Shown: piece by piece, positions 1 through 9,385 of the stretch | How the letters are laid out: every line of letters starts with the position of its first letter | Numbering within the stretch: the stretch's first letter is position 1 | Origin: Rhodobacteraceae bacterium UBA1943 | GTDB lineage: Bacteria > Pseudomonadota > Alphaproteobacteria > Rhodobacterales > Rhodobacteraceae | Length of the DNA stretch: 64,000 bases | Assembly: GCA_002336845.1 (NCBI GenBank) | Contig: DDEX01000025.1 | Coordinates: 8,951 to 72,950 of the forward strand | Direction: 5' to 3' | Translations under genes and position numbers: made by a program | Notes under the pieces: model-generated | Databases searched by the model: none | Seen by the model: the letters and a program-made list of their open reading frames with translations, nothing else | What the model was told of the DNA's origin: nothing

Positions 1-1
1 G

Positions 2-1867
2 TCGCGCAGTCTGGCCTCTGGCATTGACGCGACTGCGGTGCTTGCGCCACTGGATGAAACCGAAGAACGGCTGGAATCGACCCGGCAAAAGAACGGCGAA
101 TTGCGCGCAGCGGCGCAAGTGCCCTTTGCCAAGATCGGGCCGCTGCTGGCCGATGCCAATGCGTTGCTGATCCTGACCGATGCCCAGGGCACTGTGCTGG
201 AACAAATCGGGGATGACCGCACGCATGAGGCAGCACGCGGCATCCATCTGGTGCGCGGCGGCAAATGGGATGAGGCAGCCATCGGCACCAACGGCATCGG
301 CACTGCCATCCGGTCGGGCCGTCCGACGGTGGTTCACGCTTCGGAACATTTCTGTCAGGGCATAAAGACCTGGACCTGCGCTGCCGCACCGGTGCGCGAC
401 CCGGTGGATCAGCGCATCATCGGCGCGGTGGATCTGTCCGGCCCGCCCAGCATATTCCGCCCCCACAACGTCGCCATGATCGCCGCCGTCGCGCGTGAGA
501 TCGAGGCGGCGCTGGCTGAACGGCAGGATATGCGGCGCATCCGTCTGCTGGAGGCTTTTCTCGATTCCGGTTCGGCGCATGGTAAAAGCGATGCGGTGGT
601 GATCCTGGACCGGATCGGGCGGGTGATGTACCACCGCCACCCCAGTGGCGTGACCGAGGTGCAAGAGGCGCGCGATCTGGCGTTGGGCCGCCAGTTGATC
701 GCGCTGTCAGGCTCGATGACCGATCATGACATTGTGCGCGCCATGCCGCCCCATCTGCAACCCAGCGGGGTCAGCCGTCTGGTGCTGGACGGTGAGTTCA
801 GTGGCGCCGCGCTGATCCTGCCGCCCAGACGGGGCGCCGTGGCCCGGCTCGCGCCGGCTGCGCCCGTACGCATTCCGCCACGCGCCGGGGCCGAGGGCGA
901 TGAGCTTCTGATGATCGGGCAGGACCCGAAGTTCATTGCGGCCGTCGAACTGGCCCGGCGGGCCGCGGCGGCCGGTGCGCCGGTGTTGATCCAGGGTGAG
1001 ACGGGCGTCGGCAAGGAGCTGTTTGCCCGGCTGGTCCACGCCGGGGCGGGGCACAAGGGGCGCAGCCCCTTTGTCACCGTCAACTGCGGGGCAATCTCTG
1101 CCGATCTGTTCGGATCGGAATTGTTCGGCCACGCGCCCGGCGCCTTTACCGGCGCCACCCGCGAGGGCAAGGCTGGCAAGTTCGAACAGGCCGATGGCGG
1201 CGTGCTCTGTCTGGACGAGATCGGCGAGATGCCGCTGGAATTGCAGCCTTACCTGCTGCGCGTGCTGGAGCAGCGGGCGGTTTACCGCATCGGCTGCTCG
1301 CGCCGCCGTCAGGTCGAGGTGCAGCTTGTCGCCATGACCAACCGCGATCTGGGGCAGGAGGTCGAGGCCGGGCGCTTCCGCCGCGATCTTTACTATCGCA
1401 TCGGCACCGTCACAATCGAGGTTCCCCCGCTGCGCGAACGGGCTTGCGACATTGCGGTTCTGGCAGAGCACTTCAATCAGCGGGTCGCCCAGCGTCTGGG
1501 CCGCGAGCCGTTGGTGATGTCAGAGGGCGCGATGGACCGGCTGCTGGCCTATTCGTGGCCCGGAAATGTGCGCGAATTGCGCAACCTGTTCGAACGGTTG
1601 CACCTGATCGCCTCTGGCCCGGTCGTGACCGAGGGCGATCTGCCTGCTGCCTTCTGTCAGCCGCAGCCCGGCGCACGGCCCGAACCCGTCGCCCCTGTTG
1701 TGACCGAAGAACCTGCAAGCCTGACCGATCTTGAGGAACAGGCGATCCGCCGTGCCCTTGTTACGGCAGAGGGCAACCTGACCCGTGTCGCCACGATTTT
1801 GGGCATCTCTCGCCCGACGCTTTATCGCAAGCTCAAGGCTTACGGCATCCGGCGCACCTACGAATAG
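2..1867 (+). CDS. sigma54-dependent transcriptional activator, AcoR/MimR type (5' end cut by window)
   Basis: Enhancer-binding protein expected to activate sigma54 RNA polymerase at the neighbouring monooxygenase operon. A GTG at 38 could serve as a start, but the frame stays open to base 2 and already reads like the usual N-terminal region of AcoR proteins, so the gene probably begins upstream of the window. Counting from the GTG: a GAF-like sensor region at about residues 30-160, AAA+ domain with Walker A GETGVGKE (320-327), the sigma54-contact loop GAFTGA (368-373), Walker B-like LCLDEIGEMP, and a Fis-type helix-turn-helix near the C-terminus (ILGISRPTLYRKL). It converges on the alcohol dehydrogenase gene, with a GC-rich hairpin between them. 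The family (AcoR, MimR, BmoR) senses substrates or products of oxidation pathways. The effector cannot be read from sequence. Confidence 0.93.
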   Translation, partial: SRSLASGIDATAVLAPLDETEERLESTRQKNGELRAAAQVPFAKIGPLLADANALLILTDAQGTVLEQIGDDRTHEAARGIHLVRGGKWDEAAIGTNGIGTAIRSGRPTVVHASEHFCQGIKTWTCAAAPVRDPVDQRIIGAVDLSGPPSIFRPHNVAMIAAVAREIEAALAERQDMRRIRLLEAFLDSGSAHGKSDAVVILDRIGRVMYHRHPSGVTEVQEARDLALGRQLIALSGSMTDHDIVRAMPPHLQPSGVSRLVLDGEFSGAALILPPRRGAVARLAPAAPVRIPPRAGAEGDELLMIGQDPKFIAAVELARRAAAAGAPVLIQGETGVGKELFARLVHAGAGHKGRSPFVTVNCGAISADLFGSELFGHAPGAFTGATREGKAGKFEQADGGVLCLDEIGEMPLELQPYLLRVLEQRAVYRIGCSRRRQVEVQLVAMTNRDLGQEVEAGRFRRDLYYRIGTVTIEVPPLRERACDIAVLAEHFNQRVAQRLGREPLVMSEGAMDRLLAYSWPGNVRELRNLFERLHLIASGPVVTEGDLPAAFCQPQPGARPEPVAPVVTEEPASLTDLEEQAIRRALVTAEGNLTRVATILGISRPTLYRKLKAYGIRRTYE

Positions 1868-1915
1868 GGCCGCCGGGACCGGGCAGCCGCACAAGCGGTC
1901 AGCCGAAAACCGCAC

Positions 1916-1941
1916 GGGGCGGAAGGTTTCCCCTCCGCCCC
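1916..1941. terminator. GC-rich hairpin between convergent genes
   Basis: Arms GGGGCGGA and TCCGCCCC pair perfectly around a 10-base loop, between the stop of the activator gene and the end of the convergent alcohol dehydrogenase gene. There is no clear T-run, so it is probably a bidirectional stop or pause element rather than a classic intrinsic terminator. Confidence 0.45.
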
Positions 1942-2012
1942 GGCAGGAGCGCGGCCCGGACCCTCTGGGCAAGAGGGCGGGAAGCAAACGGGCCGCCGCT
2001 CGGACCCGTTGG

Positions 2013-3056
2013 TCAGGGCACGATCACACCACGCCCGGTGAAGCGGCGGTTCTTGAAGTCATCGATCGCGGTGTTGATGTCGTCCAGCTTGTAGGCGGTG
2101 TAGTGCATCTTCACCTTGCCGTCGGCGTTCAGCTCCATCAACTCGACCAGTTCGGTATAATCGCCGACCAGAGAGCCGCCGATCTTGATCTCATTCGCCA
2201 CAAGATCCAGCGTCGGCACCTGCACCGTGCCGCCATAGCCGACGACAATCACCTCGCCGCCCTTGCGCAGCAGCTTCCAGCAGATGTTTTCCACCCCCAG
2301 CTCGCCCACAAAGTCGATGACCACATGCGCGCCGCCGCCGGTGATGGTCTTCAGCTCTTCGATCAGGTTCGGCCCGCCGTTCAAGACGTAATCCGCCCCC
2401 AGTTCCTTGGCCAGAACCTGTGCGCCCGGTTCCCGGTCAATCGCGATGGTGCGGCATCCCGACATTTCGCGCAGCACCTGCAACGCAATATGACCCAGGC
2501 CACCCACACCCAGAACGGCGCAGAAACTGCCCGGCGGCAGCATCTTGGCCGCGCGCTTGGCCGCGCGATAGGCGGTGATGCCGGCATCGGCCATGGGGGC
2601 GACGTCCAGCGGCGCGATGTTGGTGTTCAGCTTGATCAGCGAGCGTTCGTTGGTCAGGAAGTATTCGGCAAAGCCGCCGTTCAGGCCAAGGCCAGGGAAC
2701 AGGCCGTGGTCGCAATACATATCGTGACCATGGTGGCAGTTCAGGCAGACGCCGCAGGTGCGCAACGGGTGGCAGATTACCGCATCGCCGGGCTTCACGG
2801 TTTTGACGGCACTGCCCACATCCTCGACCCAACCGGCATTCTCATGGCCCATCACATAGGGCAGCAGGCTGCCATGCGGGTCCATGATGCCCTGCCAGAC
2901 GCCTTCGATGATGTGCAGGTCGGTCCGGCACAGTCCGGCGGCGCCGACGCGCACGATCACCTCATCCGGGGCGGTGATGGTGGGGGCGGGAATATCCTCG
3001 ATCCGCAGCTTCACGTTCATCGCGGGATCGTATTCATACAGTCTTGCGGCCTTCAT
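2013..3056 (-). CDS. zinc-dependent NAD(P) alcohol dehydrogenase of the monooxygenase operon
   Basis: 347-residue medium-chain dehydrogenase. The catalytic zinc site is visible as C43 in GLCRTDLH and the GHENAG motif (H71, E72). The structural zinc site is the four-cysteine loop C101, C104, C107, C115. A Rossmann fold follows (GVGGLGHIALQVL). It is the last gene of the monooxygenase operon, 62 bp after the chaperonin gene. In characterised propane and phenol SDIMO clusters an alcohol dehydrogenase at this place oxidises the alcohol made by the monooxygenase (for example 2-propanol to acetone). That substrate is inferred from context. Family assignment is secure, substrate is not. Confidence 0.93.
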   Translation of the reverse strand: MKAARLYEYDPAMNVKLRIEDIPAPTITAPDEVIVRVGAAGLCRTDLHIIEGVWQGIMDPHGSLLPYVMGHENAGWVEDVGSAVKTVKPGDAVICHPLRTCGVCLNCHHGHDMYCDHGLFPGLGLNGGFAEYFLTNERSLIKLNTNIAPLDVAPMADAGITAYRAAKRAAKMLPPGSFCAVLGVGGLGHIALQVLREMSGCRTIAIDREPGAQVLAKELGADYVLNGGPNLIEELKTITGGGAHVVIDFVGELGVENICWKLLRKGGEVIVVGYGGTVQVPTLDLVANEIKIGGSLVGDYTELVELMELNADGKVKMHYTAYKLDDINTAIDDFKNRRFTGRGVIVP

Positions 3057-3118
3057 GGCGCACTCCTTTCGCTGAATGGGGATGAAGGGGAAGCCTGTCG
3101 CGGCTTCCCCCCGCGCCG

Positions 3119-4753
3119 CTACTGACGGCCCAGCCGTTCCGAACCGCCGCCCAAAGCGGGGCCAGCGGTCGGGTCAACATATTCCTCGGCGTGCCCGATC
3201 AGAGTTTCTGTCGTCAGGATCAGGCAGGCGACCGAGGCTGCATTGCCAAGGGCCGAGCAGGTGACGCGCAAGGGATCGACAATGCCCGCGTCGATCATGT
3301 CGCGGAAGGTGCCATTCGCGGCGTCAAACCCGTGCCCTGCGCCGGACCGGACAACTTCGGCAATGACCGAATTGGGGTCGCAACCGGCATTGATGGCAAT
3401 GCGCGCCAGGGGTCGTGTCAGGACCGAGCGCACAAGGTCCACCCCCGCCGCAACATCGCCGCTGACACCCGCCGCCACGCTTTCCAGCTCGGGGGCGACA
3501 TGGGCCAGCGCCGCGCCGCCACCGGGCACCACGCCCTCTTCCACGGCGGCACGGATGGCGTAAAGCGAATCCTCGATCAACTGGATCTTGCGCTTTTGCT
3601 CGACGGGGGTCAGACCGCCGGCATGGATCACCGCCGTCCCGCCTGACAGTTTCGCCAGCCGCTCGCGCAGCTTGTCCTGCTCGATGTTTGGGGGGGCGAC
3701 GTCATACTGGCGCTGCACTTGCAGGCGGCGCGCGGCAATGGCGGCGGGATCGCCCTCGCCCTTGATCACAGTGGTCTGGCTGGCAGAGGACCGCACCTGA
3801 CGCGCGGCACCAAGCTGGTCACGGGTGACATTTTCGATTTTCTTGCCCAGATCGCGGGCCAGAACCTCGCCCCCGGTCAGGATGGCAAGGTCATCCATCT
3901 GCGCCCGCCGCCAATGGCCATATTCCGGCGGATGCACGATCAGATATTTGCCGGGTGGTGCCGCCTCCAGCAGGGTCACCACCACCTCTGGGGCGATTTC
4001 CTCGGCCACCACTACAAGGGGGCGGCCTTCGGCATCGGCGATCTTGCGGGCACTGTCCAGCGCCGAGGGGTCGAGGATCTTCTGGTCGGTCAACAGGATC
4101 AGCGGGCGCTCCAGCACCGCCTCCATCTCGTCCTGATCGGTGACCATGTGGTGAGAGATATAGCCGCGCTCGAAGGACATGCCTTCGATCACCTCCAGCG
4201 TGGTATCGACCGTCACCGAAAAATCGGCGCTGATGATGCCATCCGCCCCCACGCGCTGATGCGCCTCGGCGACAATGGCGCCAAGGCGCGGGTCGGTCGC
4301 GGCGATGTTGGCCACGGCGGTCAGAAGGTGCGGGCTGTCCTTGACCGAAACCGCCTGACGGCGCAGGGCGGCCACAACGGCACCCACCGCCAGCTCGATC
4401 CCCCGGCACAGATCAACGGTGCGCGCGCCGCGTTCGGCCTGCGCTACACCCTGCTGGATCATCGCATTGGCCAGCACGATGGCGGTGGTGGTGCCGTCAC
4501 CCGCCACCTCGTTGGTCTGCATCGAGACCTCGCGCACCACCTGCGCGCCCATGTTTTCAAAGCGGTCGGGCAGTTCGATCTCGGTTGCGATCGACACACC
4601 GTCGCGGGTGATCAGTGGCGTGCCGACCGGCCGGTCGATCATCGCGTTCAGGCCCTTTGGCCCCAGCGTCGGCTCGACTGCGGCGGCAAGGCGGGCGACG
4701 CCACGGGCCAGTGCCCGGCGGGCCTCGGCGCTGTGAAGAAGCATATTCGGCAT
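3119..4753 (-). CDS. GroEL-like chaperonin dedicated to monooxygenase folding (MimG/PrmG type)
   Basis: 544-residue group I chaperonin subunit. It keeps the family core: LGPKGLNAMID near the N-terminus, the ATP-site motif GDGTTTA, and PGGGAALAH towards the C-terminus. It lacks the Gly-Gly-Met tail of housekeeping GroEL and ends in LGGGSERLGRQ. It has no groES beside it and sits inside the SDIMO operon between the DUF59 gene and the alcohol dehydrogenase. In Mycobacterium the equivalent MimG is needed for productive folding of the hydroxylase large subunit MimA. A client-specific chaperonin is therefore the best reading, inferred from position and divergence. Confidence 0.93.
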   Translation of the reverse strand: MPNMLLHSAEARRALARGVARLAAAVEPTLGPKGLNAMIDRPVGTPLITRDGVSIATEIELPDRFENMGAQVVREVSMQTNEVAGDGTTTAIVLANAMIQQGVAQAERGARTVDLCRGIELAVGAVVAALRRQAVSVKDSPHLLTAVANIAATDPRLGAIVAEAHQRVGADGIISADFSVTVDTTLEVIEGMSFERGYISHHMVTDQDEMEAVLERPLILLTDQKILDPSALDSARKIADAEGRPLVVVAEEIAPEVVVTLLEAAPPGKYLIVHPPEYGHWRRAQMDDLAILTGGEVLARDLGKKIENVTRDQLGAARQVRSSASQTTVIKGEGDPAAIAARRLQVQRQYDVAPPNIEQDKLRERLAKLSGGTAVIHAGGLTPVEQKRKIQLIEDSLYAIRAAVEEGVVPGGGAALAHVAPELESVAAGVSGDVAAGVDLVRSVLTRPLARIAINAGCDPNSVIAEVVRSGAGHGFDAANGTFRDMIDAGIVDPLRVTCSALGNAASVACLILTTETLIGHAEEYVDPTAGPALGGGSERLGRQ

Positions 4754-4825
4754 GTGTAATCCTCCCTTGTGACCGGACGCGGAGGTGCGCGCCGGCTTCC
4801 CTTCATGGTGGTGGGTTGGCGGTGG

Positions 4826-5641
4826 TCAGCCGGGGCTGGCCTCGCTCTCTGTCTGGGTCCGGGGCGGAACCCGCCCCAGGATGAAGTCGATCAACTGCGG
4901 CTCCTCTCCGCTGCGGTCCACTTCCTTGTAGCGGGCGGCGGCCAGCCCGCGGCACATGGCGCCGTTGAACTCCATGTTGATGCGGATGGCGCGCAGGCGC
5001 ATCAGATGGTCGGCCAGCCCTTCTGCCGTGATCGCATCGCCGTGCCAGGTGACAAAAGCCGCGTCATCGGGCAGGCAGGCCAGACCGTCGCCTACCAGAA
5101 TCTCGCGATAGCGCGGTTTTTGCGCGGCTGCCTCTGGCTGGTTGCCCAGGTTCAGCGCATCCATTTGTGCCAGCGTCATCGAAGTGATCTGCGCCGCCGC
5201 CCAGCCCATGGCCTTCAACCCAAGGATCACGCTTTCCTGCCGCCGAAGGAATGCCTTCTCGCGGAATTTTTCGCGCACCTCCGACAGGTCAGCCCCGTCG
5301 GTCATCTCGGCGAAAACCGTCTCGAACGGCACGGCCCCGTTGACTGCCGCATTCACCCGGTCGGCAAAGCAGTGGTCCAGCAGCCTTACCTGGACCCCTT
5401 GCACCCAGGCAGGAGCAAGGGCCGCAGTGCGGATACCATCGGCCATCAGAAAGGCGAAGTTGGGTGAACACCAATAAGTCGGCAGGCGAAAATCGATCAC
5501 AACCTCGCCGCCGCGAGACACGTCCAGCCGTTCGACAAAGCCCATGTCGGTAATCGGCTCGTCAAGCTCGGGGTCGGTGACGGCGGATAGCCGCCGCCAC
5601 ACATCCCTTGCCTGCGCGCCCCGGATTTGTGGCACGCTCAT
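4826..5641 (-). CDS. DUF59/MIP18-family iron-sulfur cluster assembly protein
   Basis: 271 residues. The N-terminal ~100 residues are a DUF59 domain (TDPELDEPITDMGFVERL, then a beta-rich stretch ending at TYWCSPNFAFLM with a conserved-type cysteine). The C-terminal ~170 residues are a less common extension. Such proteins accompany PrmABCD/MimABCD-type clusters, where they are annotated as metal-sulfur cluster biosynthesis proteins. A role in metal insertion into the di-iron hydroxylase or the 2Fe-2S reductase is plausible but unproven. The stop codon lies four bases from the next upstream gene, the amidohydrolase, which suggests translational coupling. Confidence 0.85.
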   Translation of the reverse strand: MSVPQIRGAQARDVWRRLSAVTDPELDEPITDMGFVERLDVSRGGEVVIDFRLPTYWCSPNFAFLMADGIRTAALAPAWVQGVQVRLLDHCFADRVNAAVNGAVPFETVFAEMTDGADLSEVREKFREKAFLRRQESVILGLKAMGWAAAQITSMTLAQMDALNLGNQPEAAAQKPRYREILVGDGLACLPDDAAFVTWHGDAITAEGLADHLMRLRAIRINMEFNGAMCRGLAAARYKEVDRSGEEPQLIDFILGRVPPRTQTESEASPG

Positions 5642-5645
5642 GGGA

Positions 5646-6668
5646 CTACTCCGCCGCGATCCGCACGGGCGAACCCGCCAGTTCGGCCTTTTTGGCGGCC
5701 ACGTCGATGCCGTAGAGGCGGGCAGCGTTCAGCCCAAGGATCTTCTCCTTGATTTCGGGCGTCAGTTGCACGCCACGTTCCTTGGCGATGTCTTCGGGAA
5801 TCTCGAAATTCCACAGGCGGTCCACCAGCCATTGCGGCGTCCAGATCGCATAGTCGGACCCGAACAGGATCTTGTCCGGCCCAATCCAGAACAGAAGTTC
5901 GGAAATCACCTCGGCAAAGTAGCGCGGACGCGAATGGATGAAGGGCAACGCCACGGCAAGGCCGCCATACACATTGGTTTCCTGTGTGGCGATCCAGCAG
6001 AAGTCGTCGAGTCGCGGCAGGCCACAATGTTCGATGATCCAGTTCAGGCCCTGAAAATCGGTGGCCGCGTGGTCCACGTCATGCACGTCGAACGCATCCT
6101 TCGACAGCGGAATGATCGTCGGGCCCTTGTGGACATGGATGTTCCTGATGCCCAGCTTGTCACACAGCTCAAAGCACTTGTAGGCTGCCGGGTCCGTCAG
6201 TTTCCAGCCCTTGGAATCGCCGTTCCACTCGGCCGTGTACATCTTGACCCCTTTGATATCAAAGGTCTCTTTCATGTAGTGAATGTACTCGATGGCCTTC
6301 TCGCCGTCGCGCGGATCAAACGCTCCGTTGACGATGAAGCGCCCCGGATTGATCGCCGCCATCTGGCTGGACCGTTCGATCGACGAAAAGCCCTCCTTGT
6401 AGAAATCGCGCAGATAGGTGGACTGGATGATCGCCATGTCGTCCGGCCCGTCGATGAACAGGTCGCGATAGACCTGATCTACGCTCTGCTTGTCGAACTT
6501 GGCCTTTTCCCAAAGCTGTTCCTTGGGCGAAAGTGCCGTGTGATAGGCGTAAAAGCAGTCAATGAACTGCTTGCCATGAATGTTGCGCTGGTTCTCGGGG
6601 CTGCCATTCCAGAAGTGGGTGTGGCAGTCGAGAACGAATACTTCTTTGCCATCCGGCGTCTTGTACAT
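5646..6668 (-). CDS. amidohydrolase-family protein of the SDIMO operon
   Basis: 340-residue TIM-barrel metal-dependent hydrolase of the amidohydrolase 2 (ACMSD-like) family. The metal-binding HxH motif is in LDCHTHFW near residue 15. Other likely ligands lie in IHVHKGP and EHCGLPRL, with a late Asp in FGSDYAIWTP. Homologues occur in this position in propane and phenol monooxygenase operons of actinobacteria and proteobacteria, with no settled function. A role in hydroxylase maturation or in processing a downstream product are both possible. It lies between the coupling-protein gene and the DUF59 gene on the same strand. Confidence 0.88.
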   Translation of the reverse strand: MYKTPDGKEVFVLDCHTHFWNGSPENQRNIHGKQFIDCFYAYHTALSPKEQLWEKAKFDKQSVDQVYRDLFIDGPDDMAIIQSTYLRDFYKEGFSSIERSSQMAAINPGRFIVNGAFDPRDGEKAIEYIHYMKETFDIKGVKMYTAEWNGDSKGWKLTDPAAYKCFELCDKLGIRNIHVHKGPTIIPLSKDAFDVHDVDHAATDFQGLNWIIEHCGLPRLDDFCWIATQETNVYGGLAVALPFIHSRPRYFAEVISELLFWIGPDKILFGSDYAIWTPQWLVDRLWNFEIPEDIAKERGVQLTPEIKEKILGLNAARLYGIDVAAKKAELAGSPVRIAAE

Positions 6669-6732
6669 GATGGTCCTCCCTGATGTGTGGCTGGTTGACG
6701 GACCGCCGATGGCGGCCCGTCCGGTCTGGCGG

Positions 6733-7104
6733 TCAGATGTATTCGAAGACTTCGTCCATATCGCCGAACAGGATCACGGTGTTGTCGTCGATGCGGACCA
6801 TCCGGCCATAGTGCGTCGAGGTGTTGACCTCGAAGATCTCGGCCGTCATCTCGCGGCCCAGAAACTCGCTGATGTCATCCATCTTGAAGATCAGCTTGCC
6901 TTCCCCGTCGATGCGGATGGTGGCGGGGTTGTAGGTCACCGTCACCTTCGGGTCCTGATCCATGAATTCGGCGATGGCGCGGGCCTCGACCGAGTCGTTC
7001 ATGGTGACGCCGCATTCATGCGAGATCTCGCGGCTGCTGAGGTCGATGTCCTTCATCGACTTGAAGATGTTACCCTTGCTGTTGTCGCGGGCTACGCTGG
7101 ACAT
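6733..7104 (-). CDS. mimD: SDIMO coupling/effector protein (MimD/PrmD, MmoB family)
   Basis: 123 residues, the normal size of the cofactor-less MmoB/DmpM family that binds the hydroxylase and gates electron transfer and substrate access. Typical features are the start SSVARDNSKGN and the mid-protein VGVTMND-type segment (here ECGVTMNDSVEA). It follows the beta subunit gene by 13 bp on the minus strand. The position between beta subunit and amidohydrolase matches MimABCD/PrmABCD gene order, which supports the symbol by synteny only. Confidence 0.9.
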   Translation of the reverse strand: MSSVARDNSKGNIFKSMKDIDLSSREISHECGVTMNDSVEARAIAEFMDQDPKVTVTYNPATIRIDGEGKLIFKMDDISEFLGREMTAEIFEVNTSTHYGRMVRIDDNTVILFGDMDEVFEYI

Positions 7105-7117
7105 GCTGTCTCTCCTC

Positions 7118-8176
7118 TCAACGGGTCAGGCCGACTTCGCCCAGGATGCGCGCCAGCCGCTCTTGCGAGACGGCCTGCACATCGGCGAAGGACACGGGTT
7201 TCGAATGGGGTTGCGACCAGATCGGTTGCAGCGCGGTGGCGGCCTTTTCGGCCAGCGCGGCGTGCTTTTTCACCCAGCCGTTCAGCAGCGCGCGGTTGTG
7301 GGTCGCGTGCTTTTCGTCGTTCACCAACAGGTAGATCAGGTCGATCGTATTGGCGAGGTTGCGCTCGTAATCCGCCTCGGCGGCCGAAATCACCGGCGGG
7401 GTGATGAAGTCGTTATTGGCCGCAGCTGCCTGCATCAGGAAGCCGGAACGGAACAGCTCGCCCACCAGCGGTTCGAAGATCAGGTTGATGGCAAAGTACT
7501 GCTCAAGGTAATCCTCGGTGCCCATGATCGTCTCGATGGCAAGGCGCGTGGGCTGCCAGATCGGGTCTTCCAGCCAGGCCCGCTTGCCGGCCTCATCATC
7601 CCAGCCGGCAATGTCCATGCCGATTTCGGCCAGATACAGCGTGATGTCCTGCGCCAGCCGCATCTTGTAGGAAGAGTTGGTCAGCGTAGCATTGTTGATC
7701 ATCTGGGTATAGCCATAGCGCTGCGCCTGCATCAGCGAGGTGCCGAGGCCAAACTCGGCGTGCTTCCAGGCACCCAGATGCACCTGAAGAATGCGCTGCC
7801 AGGCCTTGTCGAACACCAAGTGCGCACCGGCCTTGCGGGCGTTCGAGATGACCGCCTGCACCATTGTCTCGATCTTGGACTGGCGCTGGTAATGGGTGCG
7901 TTCCCATTCCTGGTCGGGCGCACGGAAGGCGTGCCAGTTCGACGAAAGGGCGCGGGTGTTGTCCTTGGTATAGGCACCCTTGCCGTTCCCGAAGCTGATG
8001 ATCCAGTCCTGGATCAGATAGCGTTCGGGATCGGGCTGCACGTCACAGGTGACGTCCTCGTAATGGGTGGCGCGCTTGCCGCGCGGTTCAAAGTAGTTGT
8101 AGCGGCGACTGGACGATCCGGCAAAGATTGCGGCCCCCGCGGCACCAGAGGTGACGGAACTGGAAGTGGCTACCAT
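7118..8176 (-). CDS. mimC: SDIMO hydroxylase beta (small) subunit (MimC/PrmC)
   Basis: 352 residues of the ferritin-like beta subunit family. It forms the (alpha-beta)2 or alpha-beta-gamma2 hydroxylase core but lacks the di-iron ligands of the alpha subunit. The N-terminus contains SSSRRYNYFEPRGKRATHYEDVT, an arm conserved in SDIMO small subunits. The Trp- and Arg-rich helices (WHAFRAPDQEWERTHYQR) fit the family. It lies directly downstream of the reductase gene and 13 bp before the coupling-protein gene. The order alpha, reductase, beta, coupling protein is the hallmark of MimABCD/PrmABCD. Confidence 0.93.
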   Translation of the reverse strand: MVATSSSVTSGAAGAAIFAGSSSRRYNYFEPRGKRATHYEDVTCDVQPDPERYLIQDWIISFGNGKGAYTKDNTRALSSNWHAFRAPDQEWERTHYQRQSKIETMVQAVISNARKAGAHLVFDKAWQRILQVHLGAWKHAEFGLGTSLMQAQRYGYTQMINNATLTNSSYKMRLAQDITLYLAEIGMDIAGWDDEAGKRAWLEDPIWQPTRLAIETIMGTEDYLEQYFAINLIFEPLVGELFRSGFLMQAAAANNDFITPPVISAAEADYERNLANTIDLIYLLVNDEKHATHNRALLNGWVKKHAALAEKAATALQPIWSQPHSKPVSFADVQAVSQERLARILGEVGLTR

Positions 8177-8228
8177 AGTCTCTCTCCCTTGTTGGTAGTG
8201 TTCACTGCAACGAGCGATCGGGCCGGCC

Positions 8229-9287
8229 TTAGTGGCCCGATGAACCGGACGTGGTGGTGAACTTGTCGTAGAAGATCCGCTCGCTGTCGTAGTCGAGCAT
8301 GAAGAGCGTGGGTGTCAGCGCGTCGATCATCGGGGGCGGGCCGCAGGCGTAAACATCGCCCTGACCATCCAGACCCAGGTCTTTCAGCTTGCGCGACACG
8401 GCCTCGTGTACAAAGCCGCGCTCACCTTGCCAGCCGCCGTCATCCGGCGCGTGCGACAGCACGGGGATGAACTGCACTTCGGGGCGCGCCGTGGTGATCG
8501 CCGCCAGCTTGTCCAGATGGAAGAGGTCCGTCTCGGTCCGCGCGCCGTAAAAGAAATAGACCGGCCGGTCCTCGCCGCTTTCCAGATGGTCGTGCAGGAT
8601 CGACCAGACAGGAGACATGCCAGAGCCCGCGCCCACCAGAACCACCGGCCCCTCGCGGTTTTCGCGGCGGAAACACATGCCATAGGGGCCTGTGACTTTC
8701 ACCTCTGCTCCGGCCCGGATTCCTCCGTTGTCGAGCTGGTTCGAGAACTTTCCTTCGGGGTATTTCTTGATGATGAAGGACAGTTTTTGGGTTTCGCTCG
8801 GCGGATTTGCCATGGAGAACGAACGCGTGATCGTCTCCCCTTCTTCCGTGGTGACTGTGATATCGACATACTGACCCGCCCAGAACTTGAGCGGCGCATT
8901 AAGCTCGATCTCAACGCCGCGAATGTCATGCGTCAGCTTCTGGAAATCCGTGATCCTTCCGTCGAACGATTTGACGGGAATGGATTTCGACAGGACTTCC
9001 TCGTCATAGTTCAAAAGGTCGATCGTCAGATTGTCGAAGGCCTTGGCCCGGCACATCAGGATCTGCCCGCTGTCCTTCTCGCCGTCGTTCAGCGCGAAGG
9101 TCGAATATTTCAGCATCTCGACCTCGCCCTCCACCAGCACGCATTTGCAGGCGGAACACTGGCCCTCCTTGCAGCCATGCGGCAGCGAGATGCCCTGGCG
9201 GAACGCGGCGTCCAGGACGGTTTCGTCCTCGGTCACCTCGAATTCCACGCCCACGGGCTCCAGCCTTACGGTGTAAACCTCTCCCAT
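8229..9287 (-). CDS. mimB: SDIMO NADH reductase with 2Fe-2S ferredoxin domain (MimB/PrmB)
   Basis: 352-residue electron-transfer subunit. Domain order: N-terminal plant-type ferredoxin with cluster cysteines in CKEGQCSAC and a later LMCRA; FAD domain with RSFSMAN at mid-length; NAD(P)H domain with GAGSGMSP and the late YACGPPPM motif. It carries electrons from NADH through FAD and 2Fe-2S to the di-iron hydroxylase. It lies between the alpha and beta subunit genes, the gene order of propane/phenol-type SDIMOs. Its assignment is firm. Confidence 0.95.
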   Translation of the reverse strand: MGEVYTVRLEPVGVEFEVTEDETVLDAAFRQGISLPHGCKEGQCSACKCVLVEGEVEMLKYSTFALNDGEKDSGQILMCRAKAFDNLTIDLLNYDEEVLSKSIPVKSFDGRITDFQKLTHDIRGVEIELNAPLKFWAGQYVDITVTTEEGETITRSFSMANPPSETQKLSFIIKKYPEGKFSNQLDNGGIRAGAEVKVTGPYGMCFRRENREGPVVLVGAGSGMSPVWSILHDHLESGEDRPVYFFYGARTETDLFHLDKLAAITTARPEVQFIPVLSHAPDDGGWQGERGFVHEAVSRKLKDLGLDGQGDVYACGPPPMIDALTPTLFMLDYDSERIFYDKFTTTSGSSGH

Positions 9288-9385
9288 TCTGTCCGGCCTC
9301 CTCGCCGTCAGTCCGGCAGCCCGCAGGCTGCCAAGTCATGTTCGCTGATGGGGCGGGGGCCGGGTTGTGGCCCCCGCCGGTTGGC

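Noticed and set aside
707..1471. 254-codon open frame on the minus strand
   Set aside because: It lies wholly opposite the sigma54 activator gene and shows no coding character; a typical shadow frame in GC-rich DNA.
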